From: Rhizobium sp. L43 | GTDB lineage: Bacteria > Pseudomonadota > Alphaproteobacteria > Rhizobiales > Rhizobiaceae | DNA length: 36,279 nucleotides | Assembly (NCBI RefSeq): GCF_002531725.1 | Contig: NZ_NWSQ01000042.1 | Span: 1 to 36,279, forward strand | Direction: 5' to 3' | In this document: piece after piece, positions 1 to 7,829 of the stretch | Layout: each line of letters begins with the position of its first letter | Numbering within the stretch: position 1 is the first letter of the stretch | Made by a program: the position numbers and the translations under genes | The notes under the pieces: model-generated | Told to the model about the DNA's origin: nothing | Database searches by the model: none | What the model saw: only the letters and a program-made list of their open reading frames with translations

Positions 1-1
1 A

Positions 2-413
2 GGGATTATCGACAGCCAAAGCGTCAAGACCACGGAAAGCGGCGGAATATCCGGCTATGATGCAGGCAAGAAGATTAAGGGCCGCAAGCGTCAGATTGTC
101 ACCTATACGCTTGGATTTCTGATCTTCGTGTTCATCCATGCTGCCGACATACAGGATCGCGACGGCGCACCCCATGTCCTCAAGGCGATCCGCCGCCGTT
201 TTCCGTGGCTGCGCCACATCTTCGCCGATGGTGGCTACGCCGGAGCCAAGTTGAGGCGAGCAATGTGCGGCCATGGTGACTGGACGATCGAAATCGTCAA
301 GCGTTCGGATCACGCCAAGGGCTTCGTCGTCCTGCCCAAGAGATGGGTGGTGGAAAGGACTTTCGCCTGGCTTGGACGCTGCCGCCGTCTCGCCAAGGAT
401 TGGGAGAAATCGA
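2..413 (+). pseudogene. IS5-family transposase, C-terminal fragment
   Basis: This is the C-terminal half of a DDE transposase of the IS5 family. The open frame enters from the left edge. It shows a DSQSVKTTESGG motif (first Asp), ADGGYAGAKLR (second Asp) and WVVERTFAWLGRCRRLAKDWE-type sequence with the catalytic Glu. The expected tail after the WEKSI residues is absent. Near 408-415 the sequence passes directly into an SRAP gene, and the transposase frame then runs out of frame until 625. The N-terminus lies outside the window. It is an IS remnant and not mobile by itself. The exact right boundary was judged from loss of family similarity and may be off by about 10 bases. Confidence 0.8.
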
Positions 414-417
414 TCAG

Positions 418-1076
418 ATGGGGCCGATCGTCCGCAATACCGCGGACGGGAAGAAACAACTGGTCCATGCGCGCTGGGGACTGCCCTCCCCGCGCTTCGC
501 GCTCGAGAAGACGGCCAAAGCCACGGACTTGCGGCCAAGGGCAAGCCATTCGATTTCGAAGAGCTGATCCGCATAGAGGCCGACCGCGGCACGACCAATG
601 TGCGCAAGCTCAATTTTCCGCATAGGAAGCGATGGTTCGGCGTCGAAAATAGATGTCTCGTCCCGGTCACCAGTTTCGCGGAACCGGATCCGGCCAGCCA
701 AGCGGAAGGTGGTAAGGTGCCAAATGCCTGGTTCGCCCGCGATGAGCAAAAGTCGCTGATGTTTTTCGCTGGCATCCATGTGCCGCAATGGCAGAGTGTC
801 CGAAAAGTCAGGGATGGCCTGACAACCGACGACCTTTATGGGTTTTTGACCACGGATCCCAACAGACTGGTGGAGCCGATCCATGAGAAGGCCATGCCGG
901 TCCTGCTGCTGACGAAGGAAGAGACCGACACCTGGATGCGGGCGCCTTGGGATGAGGCCAAGAATCTCGCACGGCCTCTACCGGACGACGCGCTAATTAT
1001 TTCCTCACGCGAGCCGTATGGATCCACGATCGTCTCGACATCCGGAGAGCCGGTGGAACAGGGCGGTTTGCTTTAA
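418..1076 (+). pseudogene. SRAP (SOS response-associated peptidase) gene, 5'-truncated and frameshifted
   Basis: SRAP/YedK/HMCES proteins crosslink abasic sites in single-stranded DNA through Cys2, exposed after removal of the initiator Met. Here the N-terminal part with that Cys is missing; similarity begins at MGPIVRNTADGKK, right after the IS5 remnant. The first stretch (from 418) is in one frame to about 532. The rest, from about AKGKPFDFEEL to the stop at 1076, is in another, so at least one indel has occurred. The later conserved parts survive: TNVRKLNFPH (Asn), PVTSFAEPD (Glu), AWFARDE, FFAGIH and HEKAMPVLL (His). Loss of Cys2 and the frameshift make an active product very unlikely. 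I infer that the IS5 insertion removed the front of the gene. Confidence 0.8.
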
Positions 1077-1110
1077 CGCCGGAACTCAGAGCTTGATTGT
1101 ATCGGAAAAC

Positions 1111-1290
1111 GAAAAAAGCCTGCCGCGGGAGGAGGTGCGGCAGGCTTTTCGAAAGAATTGAACAACGGCTGGGAGGAGGAGTGCCGCTATTCCGTCAGGC
1201 GCCCCTTGGGAGGAGGAATGGGTCGCCTGAAACACGAAGCTTTGCGGGAGGAGGTGCATCGCTTCGATGATCTGAAAATACCAGAGGCTG
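1111..1290 (-). ncRNA. Candidate cuckoo (CcsR-type) small RNA array, four CCUCCUCCC hairpins
   Basis: On the minus strand four successive hairpins each present CTCCTCCC in the loop. Hairpin 1 is at 1236-1265 (GAAGC/GCTTC stem), hairpin 2 at 1195-1230 (TCAGGCG/CGCCTGA stem), hairpin 3 at 1166-1186 (CGGC/GCCG stem) and hairpin 4 at 1114-1149 (13-bp stem with a T run). On the plus strand the motif reads GGGAGGAG at 1127, 1171, 1208 and 1246. Tandem hairpins with anti-Shine-Dalgarno CCUCCUCCC loops define the cuckoo/CcsR sRNAs of alphaproteobacteria, which often follow a DUF1127 gene. I see no DUF1127 gene upstream here, so the array may have its own promoter or be orphaned. Transcript ends are estimates. 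Confidence 0.7.
1114..1149 (-). terminator. Intrinsic terminator with CCTCCTCCC loop
   Basis: A perfect 13-bp stem (arm AAAAGCCTGCCGC) encloses a 10-nt loop holding CCTCCTCCC. It is followed on the minus strand by a run of six T. It closes the hairpin array. The stem also carries A/T on its outer side, so it could terminate plus-strand transcription from the SRAP remnant as well, with a shorter T run. Confidence 0.75.
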
Positions 1291-1698
1291 CCCCGACCGC
1301 CAGCGCTCAGATCGCAGTGCAGCCATGCGCATGTTGCAATGCAATATGAAATTCTGTGCGTTTTTCGGCATTGTGGTCGAGACGCAGTGTTCCCGTGCCG
1401 GGGTTGAAGCTGACGATATCGGTTCCGCTAAGCTCCTCGCATAGAGCCAGGTCCGTTTCCCCTCCTCCGAGCTTTTCGCAAGCGCGTCTTCGAACGTCGC
1501 CAGAATCGGTGGAGGTGTTTTGCCGCCGGCAGTCATGGTGCCAGACATTCGTCGCAGATCCCGCAGCCATAGAAATGAGTTGGGCGAGGGTGCCCAATGG
1601 ACGCCTTGAAGGGATACGAACTGCCGACCCGCGATTATTGCCCCACCACGCCCCCCGGTACGACCTTTGGGATGAATTCAAGAGGCTGTTGAGTTTGT
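1291..1698. other. Gene-poor stretch upstream of hicA
   Basis: I see no recognisable gene here. Short open frames exist on both strands (for example minus 1307-1681), but none carries a known motif, a good ribosome site or family similarity. Around 1600-1640 a tRNA-like string (GGGATACGAACTGCCG on plus) recalls a T-arm, but the five-base stem does not pair, so no tRNA is called. Confidence 0.4.
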
Positions 1699-1728
1699 GC
1701 TTGCATAATCAGCAAGCGTCTCTATATT
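1699..1728 (+). promoter_or_regulatory. Putative hicAB promoter and operator
   Basis: TTGCAT (1701-1706) and TATATT (1723-1728) are separated by 16 bp and end 7 bp before the hicA ATG. An inverted repeat, GCTTGC (1699-1704) and GCAAGC (1712-1717), overlaps the -35 box. HicB-type antitoxins usually autorepress by binding such palindromes. The assignment is inference from position and symmetry. Confidence 0.45.
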
Positions 1729-1735
1729 TGCTAGC

Positions 1736-1990
1736 ATGAACAGCAAGCAGAGAAAGACTCTCGCGGCGGTCTTCACGGACCCGGTCTCGGGAACCATTGA
1801 ATGGGCCGCTATAGAGAATCTGCTTGTGGCTGCCGGAGCCGACGTCATTGAGGGGAACGGTTCCCGCGTTAAGTTTGAAAAAGACGAGATCATTGCGAGC
1901 TTCCATCGACCTCATCCGGACAAGGAAGCAAAGCGTTATCAGGTGCGCGATGCTCGCGAGTTCCTGATGCAGATTGGAGTAACGCCATGA
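1736..1990 (+). CDS. hicA: HicA-type mRNA interferase toxin
   Basis: This 84-residue protein fits HicA toxins, small double-stranded-RNA-binding-fold ribonucleases that cleave mRNA. It shows an N-terminal helix (KQRKTLAAVF), a WAAIENLLVAAGA helix, the GNGSRVKFEKDEIIASFHRPHP core with the histidines expected for catalysis, and a closing RYQVRDAREFLMQIGV segment. The gene overlaps hicB by four bases (ATGA), the usual toxin-first order of hicAB. No clear Shine-Dalgarno precedes the ATG; the -10 box is so close that the message may have a very short leader. The subfamily lacks the common GSH motif, with GSR in its place, so the active histidine is probably one of the FHRPH pair. Confidence 0.85.
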   Translation: MNSKQRKTLAAVFTDPVSGTIEWAAIENLLVAAGADVIEGNGSRVKFEKDEIIASFHRPHPDKEAKRYQVRDAREFLMQIGVTP

Positions 1991-2343
1991 ACATCATGAC
2001 CTATAACGGATATCACGCTCGCATCGAATTCGACGCTGAGGACGATGTGTTTTTCGGCAGGATTGCAGGTATCTCCGATGTAATCGGCTTTCACGGTGAC
2101 AGTGTCACTGAACTCAAGAAAGCCTTCCATGAGGCAGTCGATGACTACCTCGAGACCTGCAGGAAAATCGGCAAAGAGCCTCAGCGACCCTATTCTGGGA
2201 AGATGATGTTTCGTGTCGCTCCCGAAGTCCATCGCCGAGCAGCTCTTGCTGCTGAGCTTTCGGGAAAGAGTCTGAACCAGTGGGCAGAAGAGGTGCTGGA
2301 AGAGGCCGCCGACCATTATGCCGAGGCGCGCTTGCCGGCGTAG
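1987..2343 (+). CDS. hicB: HicB-type antitoxin
   Basis: This 118-residue protein should neutralise HicA and repress the operon. The N-terminal part (YNGYHARIEFDAEDDVFFGRIAGI) is the HicB partial RNase-H-like fold that binds the toxin. The C-terminal part (RVAPEVHRRAALAAELSGKSLNQWAEEVLEEAA, about residues 75-110) is a ribbon-helix-helix/Arc-type DNA-binding domain. The start is supported by GGAG seven bases upstream inside the end of hicA. Both genes appear intact, so the module may be functional. The downstream region holds no clear terminator. Confidence 0.87.
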   Translation: MNIMTYNGYHARIEFDAEDDVFFGRIAGISDVIGFHGDSVTELKKAFHEAVDDYLETCRKIGKEPQRPYSGKMMFRVAPEVHRRAALAAELSGKSLNQWAEEVLEEAADHYAEARLPA

Positions 2344-2779
2344 TTCCCTTCACAGTACCGCCCATCGGCGTGTCCGGTGAATTGGTGTTCCCGACGATCC
2401 ATTATGCGATCCTCTTGGCCCAGACCGTGAACAGCATGGCAACAAGCTCTAGTCTCGAAAGCTCTGGCGGTGCCGGCGATGTGGGAACTAAACACTCAGC
2501 CGCTAGAACAAATATCGGTCCCTCGGGGTCAGGAACCGAGCGTCGGGAAGAAGTCTGACGCATGCGAGACCTCATTCTTTTGGATGACTTTCCGCGCATC
2601 GTACAGATCTCAGCGGGAAATCCGGAGCGGGGGGCATGCACTATCGCGAAAGGAAGGTGCTGTCGACAGCACCTTGGCTGGTCATCGAAGCTGCCGCAGT
2701 CGGTGTTTCGAGCGGTATAACCCGTTGCAGACTTCGAAAAGCTGGAACTGTTAGTCGCCGCACTATTGACCTTTGAACA
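2344..2779. other. Gene-poor stretch between hicB and the IS66 remnant
   Basis: No recognisable gene. Short open frames on both strands (for example minus 2402-2641) have no family features I can identify. The notable content is the perfect palindrome at 2654-2675. The stretch probably consists of scrambled mobile-element debris, judging from the decayed transposase next to it. Confidence 0.4.
2654..2675. repeat. Perfect 22-bp palindrome
   Basis: Each half reads AAGGTGCTGTC on its own strand and the two meet without a spacer. A symmetrical 22-bp site of this kind could be a protein-binding site or the relic of a recombination or IS-end junction. No gene start lies close enough to assign it a role. 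Confidence 0.6.
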
Positions 2780-3136
2780 TCAGCGGCCTGTTCGCACCGC
2801 CCTGGCGATCCGGGCAGCAGACGCGCCTTGTTCCGTACGGATCGTGACAGAGCCAACAAATCTCGGGACCGCTGGCTTTCTTGATTGGCGACTCCGAAGC
2901 GGGCGGATCGACCGAGGCGAACTCCACCGCATCCTCGGGTGCAGGCAGGATCAACCTGCCCTGCCGCGCCATCGTTCGCCAAGTCGACAGTTGGTTCGGC
3001 TTCACGCCATGCCGCTGTGCGACCTCATTCACCATCACGTCGGCCGAAGGCTCTTGGAAACGATCTCTGCCTTTGACCTCGTCCCGTCGGTGCCCGTGAC
3101 CTCACGTCCAGATTTCTTGGTTGTTAGAACCGCCAA
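2780..3136 (-). pseudogene. IS66-family tnpA (OrfA) remnant with frameshifts
   Basis: Three adjacent reading frames on the minus strand together spell an IS66 TnpA-like protein. The first is LTTKKSGREVTGTDGTRSKAEIVSKSL; the second is VMVNEVAQRHGVKPNQLSTW, a helix-turn-helix, running on to LPAPEDAVEFASVD; the third is VGSVTIRTEQGASAARIARAVRTGR before the stop. The frame changes near 3035-3060 and again near 2858, so at least two indels have disabled it. The tnpB and tnpC genes of a canonical IS66 are not next to it. The start is uncertain; a TTG at 3136 begins the recognisable part. Confidence 0.75.
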
Positions 3137-3308
3137 TGTACTCTTAATGGAGAAACTCCCGTCGCTCGTCCATGGAAGCCAATCACAGATTTGGGCAGTC
3201 AGGGCAACGCGGGAGCGGAACACCCGTTACGTGATTTTTCGGTGCACGACGTAATCCGTCTTTGATCACGTTTGGCGAGACTGTTGGAGAGGAACACAAA
3301 CCGCCCTC

Positions 3309-4616
3309 TTAGCTCGATTGGCAGTCGTCCCAAACCAAATATTCGCGGGCGACCACGTATGACAAGGTCGAGGCCCACTTTTGCGCCTGCTTGTTCTTCT
3401 TACCTTGTCCATGATCGGCAACGCCTTTGATGACGACAGCACCCGGTTTAGGGCCAACTGTCGCATCGACCGCCGCATAGATCGAGTGGGCTTCCATCTC
3501 CAAGCCAATTGCTGACGGGAACCGGCTGCGGATTGTTGCAATCTGACGGACGCTATCGACGACACTCGATCCGGACAACATCAGACCGCAGTAGACGGTC
3601 GGATTGGCGGCGACCGGTTCGTCACACTTTGCAGCCGTTTTTTTGAAGGGCTTGCTCGCCGACAAGAGCGCACTATCGAGCGCCAATGCGTTCGTTTCAA
3701 AGTATGCTTTAAGATGGTTTCTAAAGCTATGTTCGGGCGTGCGAACGACGGACCGATTATAGAAAGGGTCATCGCGAACCAACTCCTCGGAGTATTTCCC
3801 TTCGTCCCAACAGGCCGTCTCGTCAGCCACTATGACGTCGCCGAGCATCGATTTGCGTGGCGAGCTCAAGTCGTTGAGACCGCAGCACATTCCGAGCATC
3901 AGCAGCGTTTTGGGCCTTAAGAAAGCAATCACGTTACCAACGAGGGCGGCACTCGTTGAAAGCCCCGTCTCTTGAATACAGATGAGGCCAACCCTCCGAG
4001 TTGTCGCGCCGTAGCTGACTTTGCCAAACACATTCATCCGTTTGCCGAGCCGCGCATCACTGGTCGGCGGGGCAAGCCACTCAATGGCCTCGTTAATTGG
4101 CGCGAATTCGTTTTCGTAGCGAGCCACAACGATCAACACATCAAGATCGTACGTTGAGTTATAGTACCGCATCAAGGCCGTCTTCGCCTTCGAGATATAT
4201 CGCAGTTCCTCAATAAGGCGGTCGAGCCAACTGTCGTCCATCGCCTTATACTGCTGCACCGTGACCGTCGCGTCGGTTGCCTGCAGATCCGGAAGCTCGC
4301 TCTCCTCGAAGGACGTTAAGGCCAGAACCCGGAAAGGTTGGGCTGTCGGATTGCTGCGAAGGTAGTGAAGGAACGCTTTCGAGGCTTCGAAACTGGGCAT
4401 ATTGTCGTTGTCGACGAATGGTATTTTCAGATCAAGAACGATAATATCAAAATGCTTGTTCTCACCGAGTGCCAGCACCGCGCCGGTATGGCTCGCCGCG
4501 CGACAGATGGCCGGCTCTGGGAGACTTTCCTGGCGAAAGCGCTCGACGAGTTTCTTGCAAACGTCCTCGTATTTACTGTTCTGATCCTCAACAATGAGAA
4601 TGCTAAGCTTATCCAT
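3309..4616 (-). CDS. dtcC: Detocs-like effector: receiver domain plus PNP/nucleosidase domain
   Basis: This 435-residue protein has an N-terminal response-regulator receiver domain (about 1-130) with the acidic pair E10-D11, phosphoacceptor D62 (IIVLDLKIP), T101 and K124. A C-terminal phosphorylase/nucleosidase domain follows (about 157-430). It shows the glycine-rich LMLGMCCGL, the nucleoside-binding GLEMEAHSIYAA and the catalytic-Asp region IKGVADHGQGKK, as in purine nucleoside phosphorylase/MTA-SAH nucleosidase enzymes. In the Detocs phage-defence system the corresponding DtcC is activated by phosphotransfer and cleaves ATP at the N-glycosidic bond, stopping infection by energy depletion. 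Its start overlaps the end of the stand-alone receiver gene by 8 bases. Family assignment comes from architecture and gene order; ATP as substrate is inferred from that family. Confidence 0.82.
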   Translation of the reverse strand: MDKLSILIVEDQNSKYEDVCKKLVERFRQESLPEPAICRAASHTGAVLALGENKHFDIIVLDLKIPFVDNDNMPSFEASKAFLHYLRSNPTAQPFRVLALTSFEESELPDLQATDATVTVQQYKAMDDSWLDRLIEELRYISKAKTALMRYYNSTYDLDVLIVVARYENEFAPINEAIEWLAPPTSDARLGKRMNVFGKVSYGATTRRVGLICIQETGLSTSAALVGNVIAFLRPKTLLMLGMCCGLNDLSSPRKSMLGDVIVADETACWDEGKYSEELVRDDPFYNRSVVRTPEHSFRNHLKAYFETNALALDSALLSASKPFKKTAAKCDEPVAANPTVYCGLMLSGSSVVDSVRQIATIRSRFPSAIGLEMEAHSIYAAVDATVGPKPGAVVIKGVADHGQGKKNKQAQKWASTLSYVVAREYLVWDDCQSS

Positions 4617-5058
4617 TTAGGGGCCTCAAATGACTGATGAGGACTTCCCGCCAGTTGTTCGTTTCCGTCATGAAAACGTAACCGCGATATAGTCCAGGAA
4701 AGTTGGTTTTCAGGACGGTGTCCAACGTCTCGATATCCGGGATGACAGGGGTCCCTGGCTGCTGAAAACTGGAATGTTGGGTAACGACGATCGTGGGAGT
4801 TTGCAGCCCAGTGCGCCGCATGTACTGCATGACCTGAAGCCCCGCAAGCGCTTGCAGCGTTGCAGTTTGGCTCTTGTTTTCCAGGACCTCGAACGTCATG
4901 TCGAGCAGCACCAAATCATGGTGCAGCCGCAGATTGATTAGCGCCGATCGCTGATTCTTAGATCGAGTGACATTCTCGCTAGCAAAACCGCATGAAGTCA
5001 ATACCTCCAGCAGGCGCCGATATTTGAGGTCGTTGTCCTCCACCACGAGTATCTTCAT
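4609..5058 (-). CDS. dtcB: Detocs-like stand-alone receiver protein
   Basis: This 149-residue protein is essentially one receiver domain: MKILVVEDND (acidic pair E7-D8), phosphoacceptor D53 (LVLLDMTFE), T93 (TIVVTQHSS) and a candidate conserved K117. There is no output domain. In Detocs, DtcB acts as a phosphate sink that buffers accidental signalling from the kinase and so prevents effector firing without phage. An upstream in-frame GTG would add 26 residues. The ATG at 5058 is preferred because the receiver fold begins there and it forms an ATGA overlap with the upstream gene. Both neighbours overlap it, so translation is probably coupled and stoichiometry fixed. Confidence 0.82.
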   Translation of the reverse strand: MKILVVEDNDLKYRRLLEVLTSCGFASENVTRSKNQRSALINLRLHHDLVLLDMTFEVLENKSQTATLQALAGLQVMQYMRRTGLQTPTIVVTQHSSFQQPGTPVIPDIETLDTVLKTNFPGLYRGYVFMTETNNWREVLISHLRPLNG

Positions 5059-7829
5059 GACGATCGCTCCGGAACGGCATCGGGCGGCACCAGCTTGGCC
5101 GCAACGATCGGTAAATCCGCCTTGACGCAAAACCATCCATCCGACAGCAGATCTTCGCTGACCTCGATATTGAATCCTTTTTCAAAAGTCTCGCGGCATT
5201 CGTAAATCACCTTGATGAGCCCTCCTCCACCTTCGATCCGTCGGCTGGCGAGCAACTCGCCGCTGTTCATCAGATTGGCTTTGGTCAAAATCTGTTGCGC
5301 ATGGGCAATGTTGCGCTTGATACGCGAGAGCTCGGATTTCCGAAAAGTGTTCGTGAAGCTCAGCTGAACCCGTGCAGAGCTGAAAGATACGATGATATTA
5401 ATGAGAGTGCTGTGCCGCAAACCACTTTTGTCGATCGCGTTTTGTATGGCAATATCGGCCAGTGTCGTTAGGACCCCGACATATTTAGCGGGGATCAACA
5501 CGTCGAAACCATGCCGGCGTCGGCCGTGAGCGTCACCATCATAAACTTCGAAGGTGATCCCGTTTTCGGGGGGATCATTGACCGCGATGGTACGCGCCTC
5601 GAATTCGATGAGCGATCTTAGCTGAACGTCGGATTGATGGTTGAGTTCACGGGAGTTGACACGGATCCAGCGCTCCGTCTCAGTAAACGCCGCGTCGAAA
5701 TTTGCAAGCAGATGGTCTTGGACGACCGGCCGATCTTTTTCGTCCACTTCGCGCGCGCTGTCGTTACAGAGGACCAGCACATCTTCTTTATAATCAAATT
5801 TCCAACGCTGACGAGCGTGCTCAAGCATCGTATGAAGGTGAGCGATCAGATCTGTTGACAGCCGCGAAATTGCATTACCGCGGAGGGCTTCGCGACCATT
5901 CGGTAGCTCGCGACGAAACCAATCTGCAGTTGTTTTAGCGATCGCCTCGAAGTATCGGCTACTTTCTGACAGTGTCAGTTCTATCGAATTGAACCGTTTG
6001 ACCACCGCGTCTACTTGATCGAGCAGATTTGCCCAATCGAGGATCGACGAGCGCACGCTGCTTTTAGCATCGAGCACGGCCCTTTCCAACCGCCGCTCCA
6101 ACCAACCATGCCTCAAGCGGTTGCTGAGCACATAATCGAATGCAACGCGTGAGTTGAAGCAGATGTATCGGGTGACGAGCTGTGCTAACTGTTGCGATAC
6201 AATTTCAAGAATAACATCTGCGCTTTCGTTAACGCCGTAGTAAATGCCTAGATATTCGTCGCCGCTGGTCGCAAGGAACCGCAGCAGCTCGTTCTCGACG
6301 TCGAGCGGATCAATGCGTATCATGCCGCCACTCTTATGGGTCGAATATTTTAGGAACCGCATGAACTTGCGGATATCTTCGCGACGTTGATGGACGAACT
6401 CAGGACTAAGAACGCGATGTGTCTCGACAAAATCCAAGATCGCAAGTTGGGCATGGAGAGACTTAAATTCGTCTGCACCTTCTGACAGGCCCAGACGCTT
6501 TGTGATCGGGGTCGTCAGGAGGCTCGCTAGCCGCTCGATGACTGTGGGAGAAAAGAGGTGTTTGAACGTCTTTGCCCTCGCCTTCGGTGGCAGGGTGGCA
6601 AGGCTAGTCAGGAAATCACCGAGGCCCGACTCTTTCGAGCGTCCCCGAACAAACATCGCATAGCTTTCTAGGTCCGCCGTCGCTCCACCGACCCAATAGC
6701 TATGAAAGAGGAAGGGATAGCGTGCGACAACGCGATCGGATGAAGCCAATGTTGACATGAACACGAGATGCGGCAGGTTGATGCCAGCGGTCTTGTCCAG
6801 GAGAGGCCCTAGCGACTGCCAGTTCAAGAAGTCGGGCAGTGCCTCATCTACCTCATAGGCTGCCGCAAGCCTTTTTAGAAAAGCGTGTTCCTCATCAGAG
6901 GCAAGCACGTAGACTATCGCTCCGATGAGTCTTGCCAGGGGCTGGGAATAGGATTGCACATCCTCAATGGCGATCGTCGCTCTTCGGCCAGAAAGGGTCT
7001 GACGAACCCAGACGATCAGCTTTCGAGGCAGGCGCGCGTCACCGTAGCGCGCTTGGTTCTGAATTAGATAGGCTTGTTCGGCGGCATGGCCGGATAGGGC
7101 GCGTACCATCAGCATCTGCGAGAAGAAAATTTCCAGTCCGCAAGCGTGACAGACCCGATGAGTCTCATCGAGTGACGCGAGCGACAGGCTGAGGTCGTGC
7201 TTGAACATTGCTCGCAATAAGCGAAAGGCGTCAGCGAAGAAATACGGCCAAACGCTCTGTTGGACCGCGCCGAGGAAGTTGCTGAGCTCCTCGAAATCGA
7301 ATGGCTTTTTTCCTCTGACTTTGGCCACGCGGAAATTGAGGGTACGTAGATCTTCGATGTCGACAGGCAACGAAATACCCATGCTCGACAGACGTTGAGC
7401 GATCATGTTCCGTATGCGCATGGTCTCATTCAATGGCAGATGTGGCGGAGCTACCGCATGAAGATCGATTTCAGACTCGATCTTGAGGCCCAATGTTGCC
7501 GCAGCCTCGGTACCACAACAGAAAGCCACAATTTCGGGATAAAAACTCAGGACAGAGAAGCGCGACAGTATGCCGATGATCACATCATCAGGCTCATCAT
7601 TTTGCAGGGCGATACCGAATCGGACGACGTTGCGGATCGTGATCCTTTCGCTTGTTAGATTTCCGCTGACACCCCGCAAGTACGCGTCAAGAGCCCCAAT
7701 TGATCGCGTACCGACTACGAGCGAGCGCCGTGGGCGACGGAGCATATTAAATCGCCTGTCGATAGCATCCAGAGCGATAGCGAGCTGTTCACTCCCCACG
7801 TGAGCATTTTGATTTTCTTCTTGAAGCAT
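5055..7829 (-). CDS. dtcA: Detocs-like sensor: large protein with C-terminal HATPase domain
   Basis: This 924-residue protein is the first gene of the operon. The C-terminal part (about 750-910) looks like a divergent histidine-kinase ATPase domain: an N-box-like ADIAIQNAIDKSG near 791, a VQLSFTNTF strand in place of the usual DxGxG strand, and a glycine-rich RIEGGGGLIKVIYE near 868-880. A helical stretch around 655-680 (TDLIAHLHTMLEHARQRW) could hold the phosphoacceptor His, but no canonical H-box is visible. The first roughly 600 residues are alpha-helical and should form the sensor; I cannot recognise clear TPR repeats, which described DtcA proteins carry. With the receiver and receiver-nucleosidase genes following in the Detocs order, a DtcA role is the best reading. 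The N-terminal sensor appears divergent. Confidence 0.72.
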   Translation of the reverse strand: MLQEENQNAHVGSEQLAIALDAIDRRFNMLRRPRRSLVVGTRSIGALDAYLRGVSGNLTSERITIRNVVRFGIALQNDEPDDVIIGILSRFSVLSFYPEIVAFCCGTEAAATLGLKIESEIDLHAVAPPHLPLNETMRIRNMIAQRLSSMGISLPVDIEDLRTLNFRVAKVRGKKPFDFEELSNFLGAVQQSVWPYFFADAFRLLRAMFKHDLSLSLASLDETHRVCHACGLEIFFSQMLMVRALSGHAAEQAYLIQNQARYGDARLPRKLIVWVRQTLSGRRATIAIEDVQSYSQPLARLIGAIVYVLASDEEHAFLKRLAAAYEVDEALPDFLNWQSLGPLLDKTAGINLPHLVFMSTLASSDRVVARYPFLFHSYWVGGATADLESYAMFVRGRSKESGLGDFLTSLATLPPKARAKTFKHLFSPTVIERLASLLTTPITKRLGLSEGADEFKSLHAQLAILDFVETHRVLSPEFVHQRREDIRKFMRFLKYSTHKSGGMIRIDPLDVENELLRFLATSGDEYLGIYYGVNESADVILEIVSQQLAQLVTRYICFNSRVAFDYVLSNRLRHGWLERRLERAVLDAKSSVRSSILDWANLLDQVDAVVKRFNSIELTLSESSRYFEAIAKTTADWFRRELPNGREALRGNAISRLSTDLIAHLHTMLEHARQRWKFDYKEDVLVLCNDSAREVDEKDRPVVQDHLLANFDAAFTETERWIRVNSRELNHQSDVQLRSLIEFEARTIAVNDPPENGITFEVYDGDAHGRRRHGFDVLIPAKYVGVLTTLADIAIQNAIDKSGLRHSTLINIIVSFSSARVQLSFTNTFRKSELSRIKRNIAHAQQILTKANLMNSGELLASRRIEGGGGLIKVIYECRETFEKGFNIEVSEDLLSDGWFCVKADLPIVAAKLVPPDAVPERSS

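Noticed and set aside
1127..1253. GGGAGGAGG repeats read as a CRISPR or plus-strand ribosome-site array
   Set aside because: The repeats are only 8-9 bases and lie in hairpin loops with different stems; there are no spacer-repeat units, and the minus-strand terminator gives the better explanation.
1600..1640. tRNA-like string on the minus strand
   Set aside because: The apparent T-arm does not pair and no acceptor or anticodon arms can be built.
1307..1681. 124-codon open frame on the minus strand upstream of the hairpin array
   Set aside because: No ribosome site, no known domain and not a DUF1127 protein; two other frames are open over the same span.
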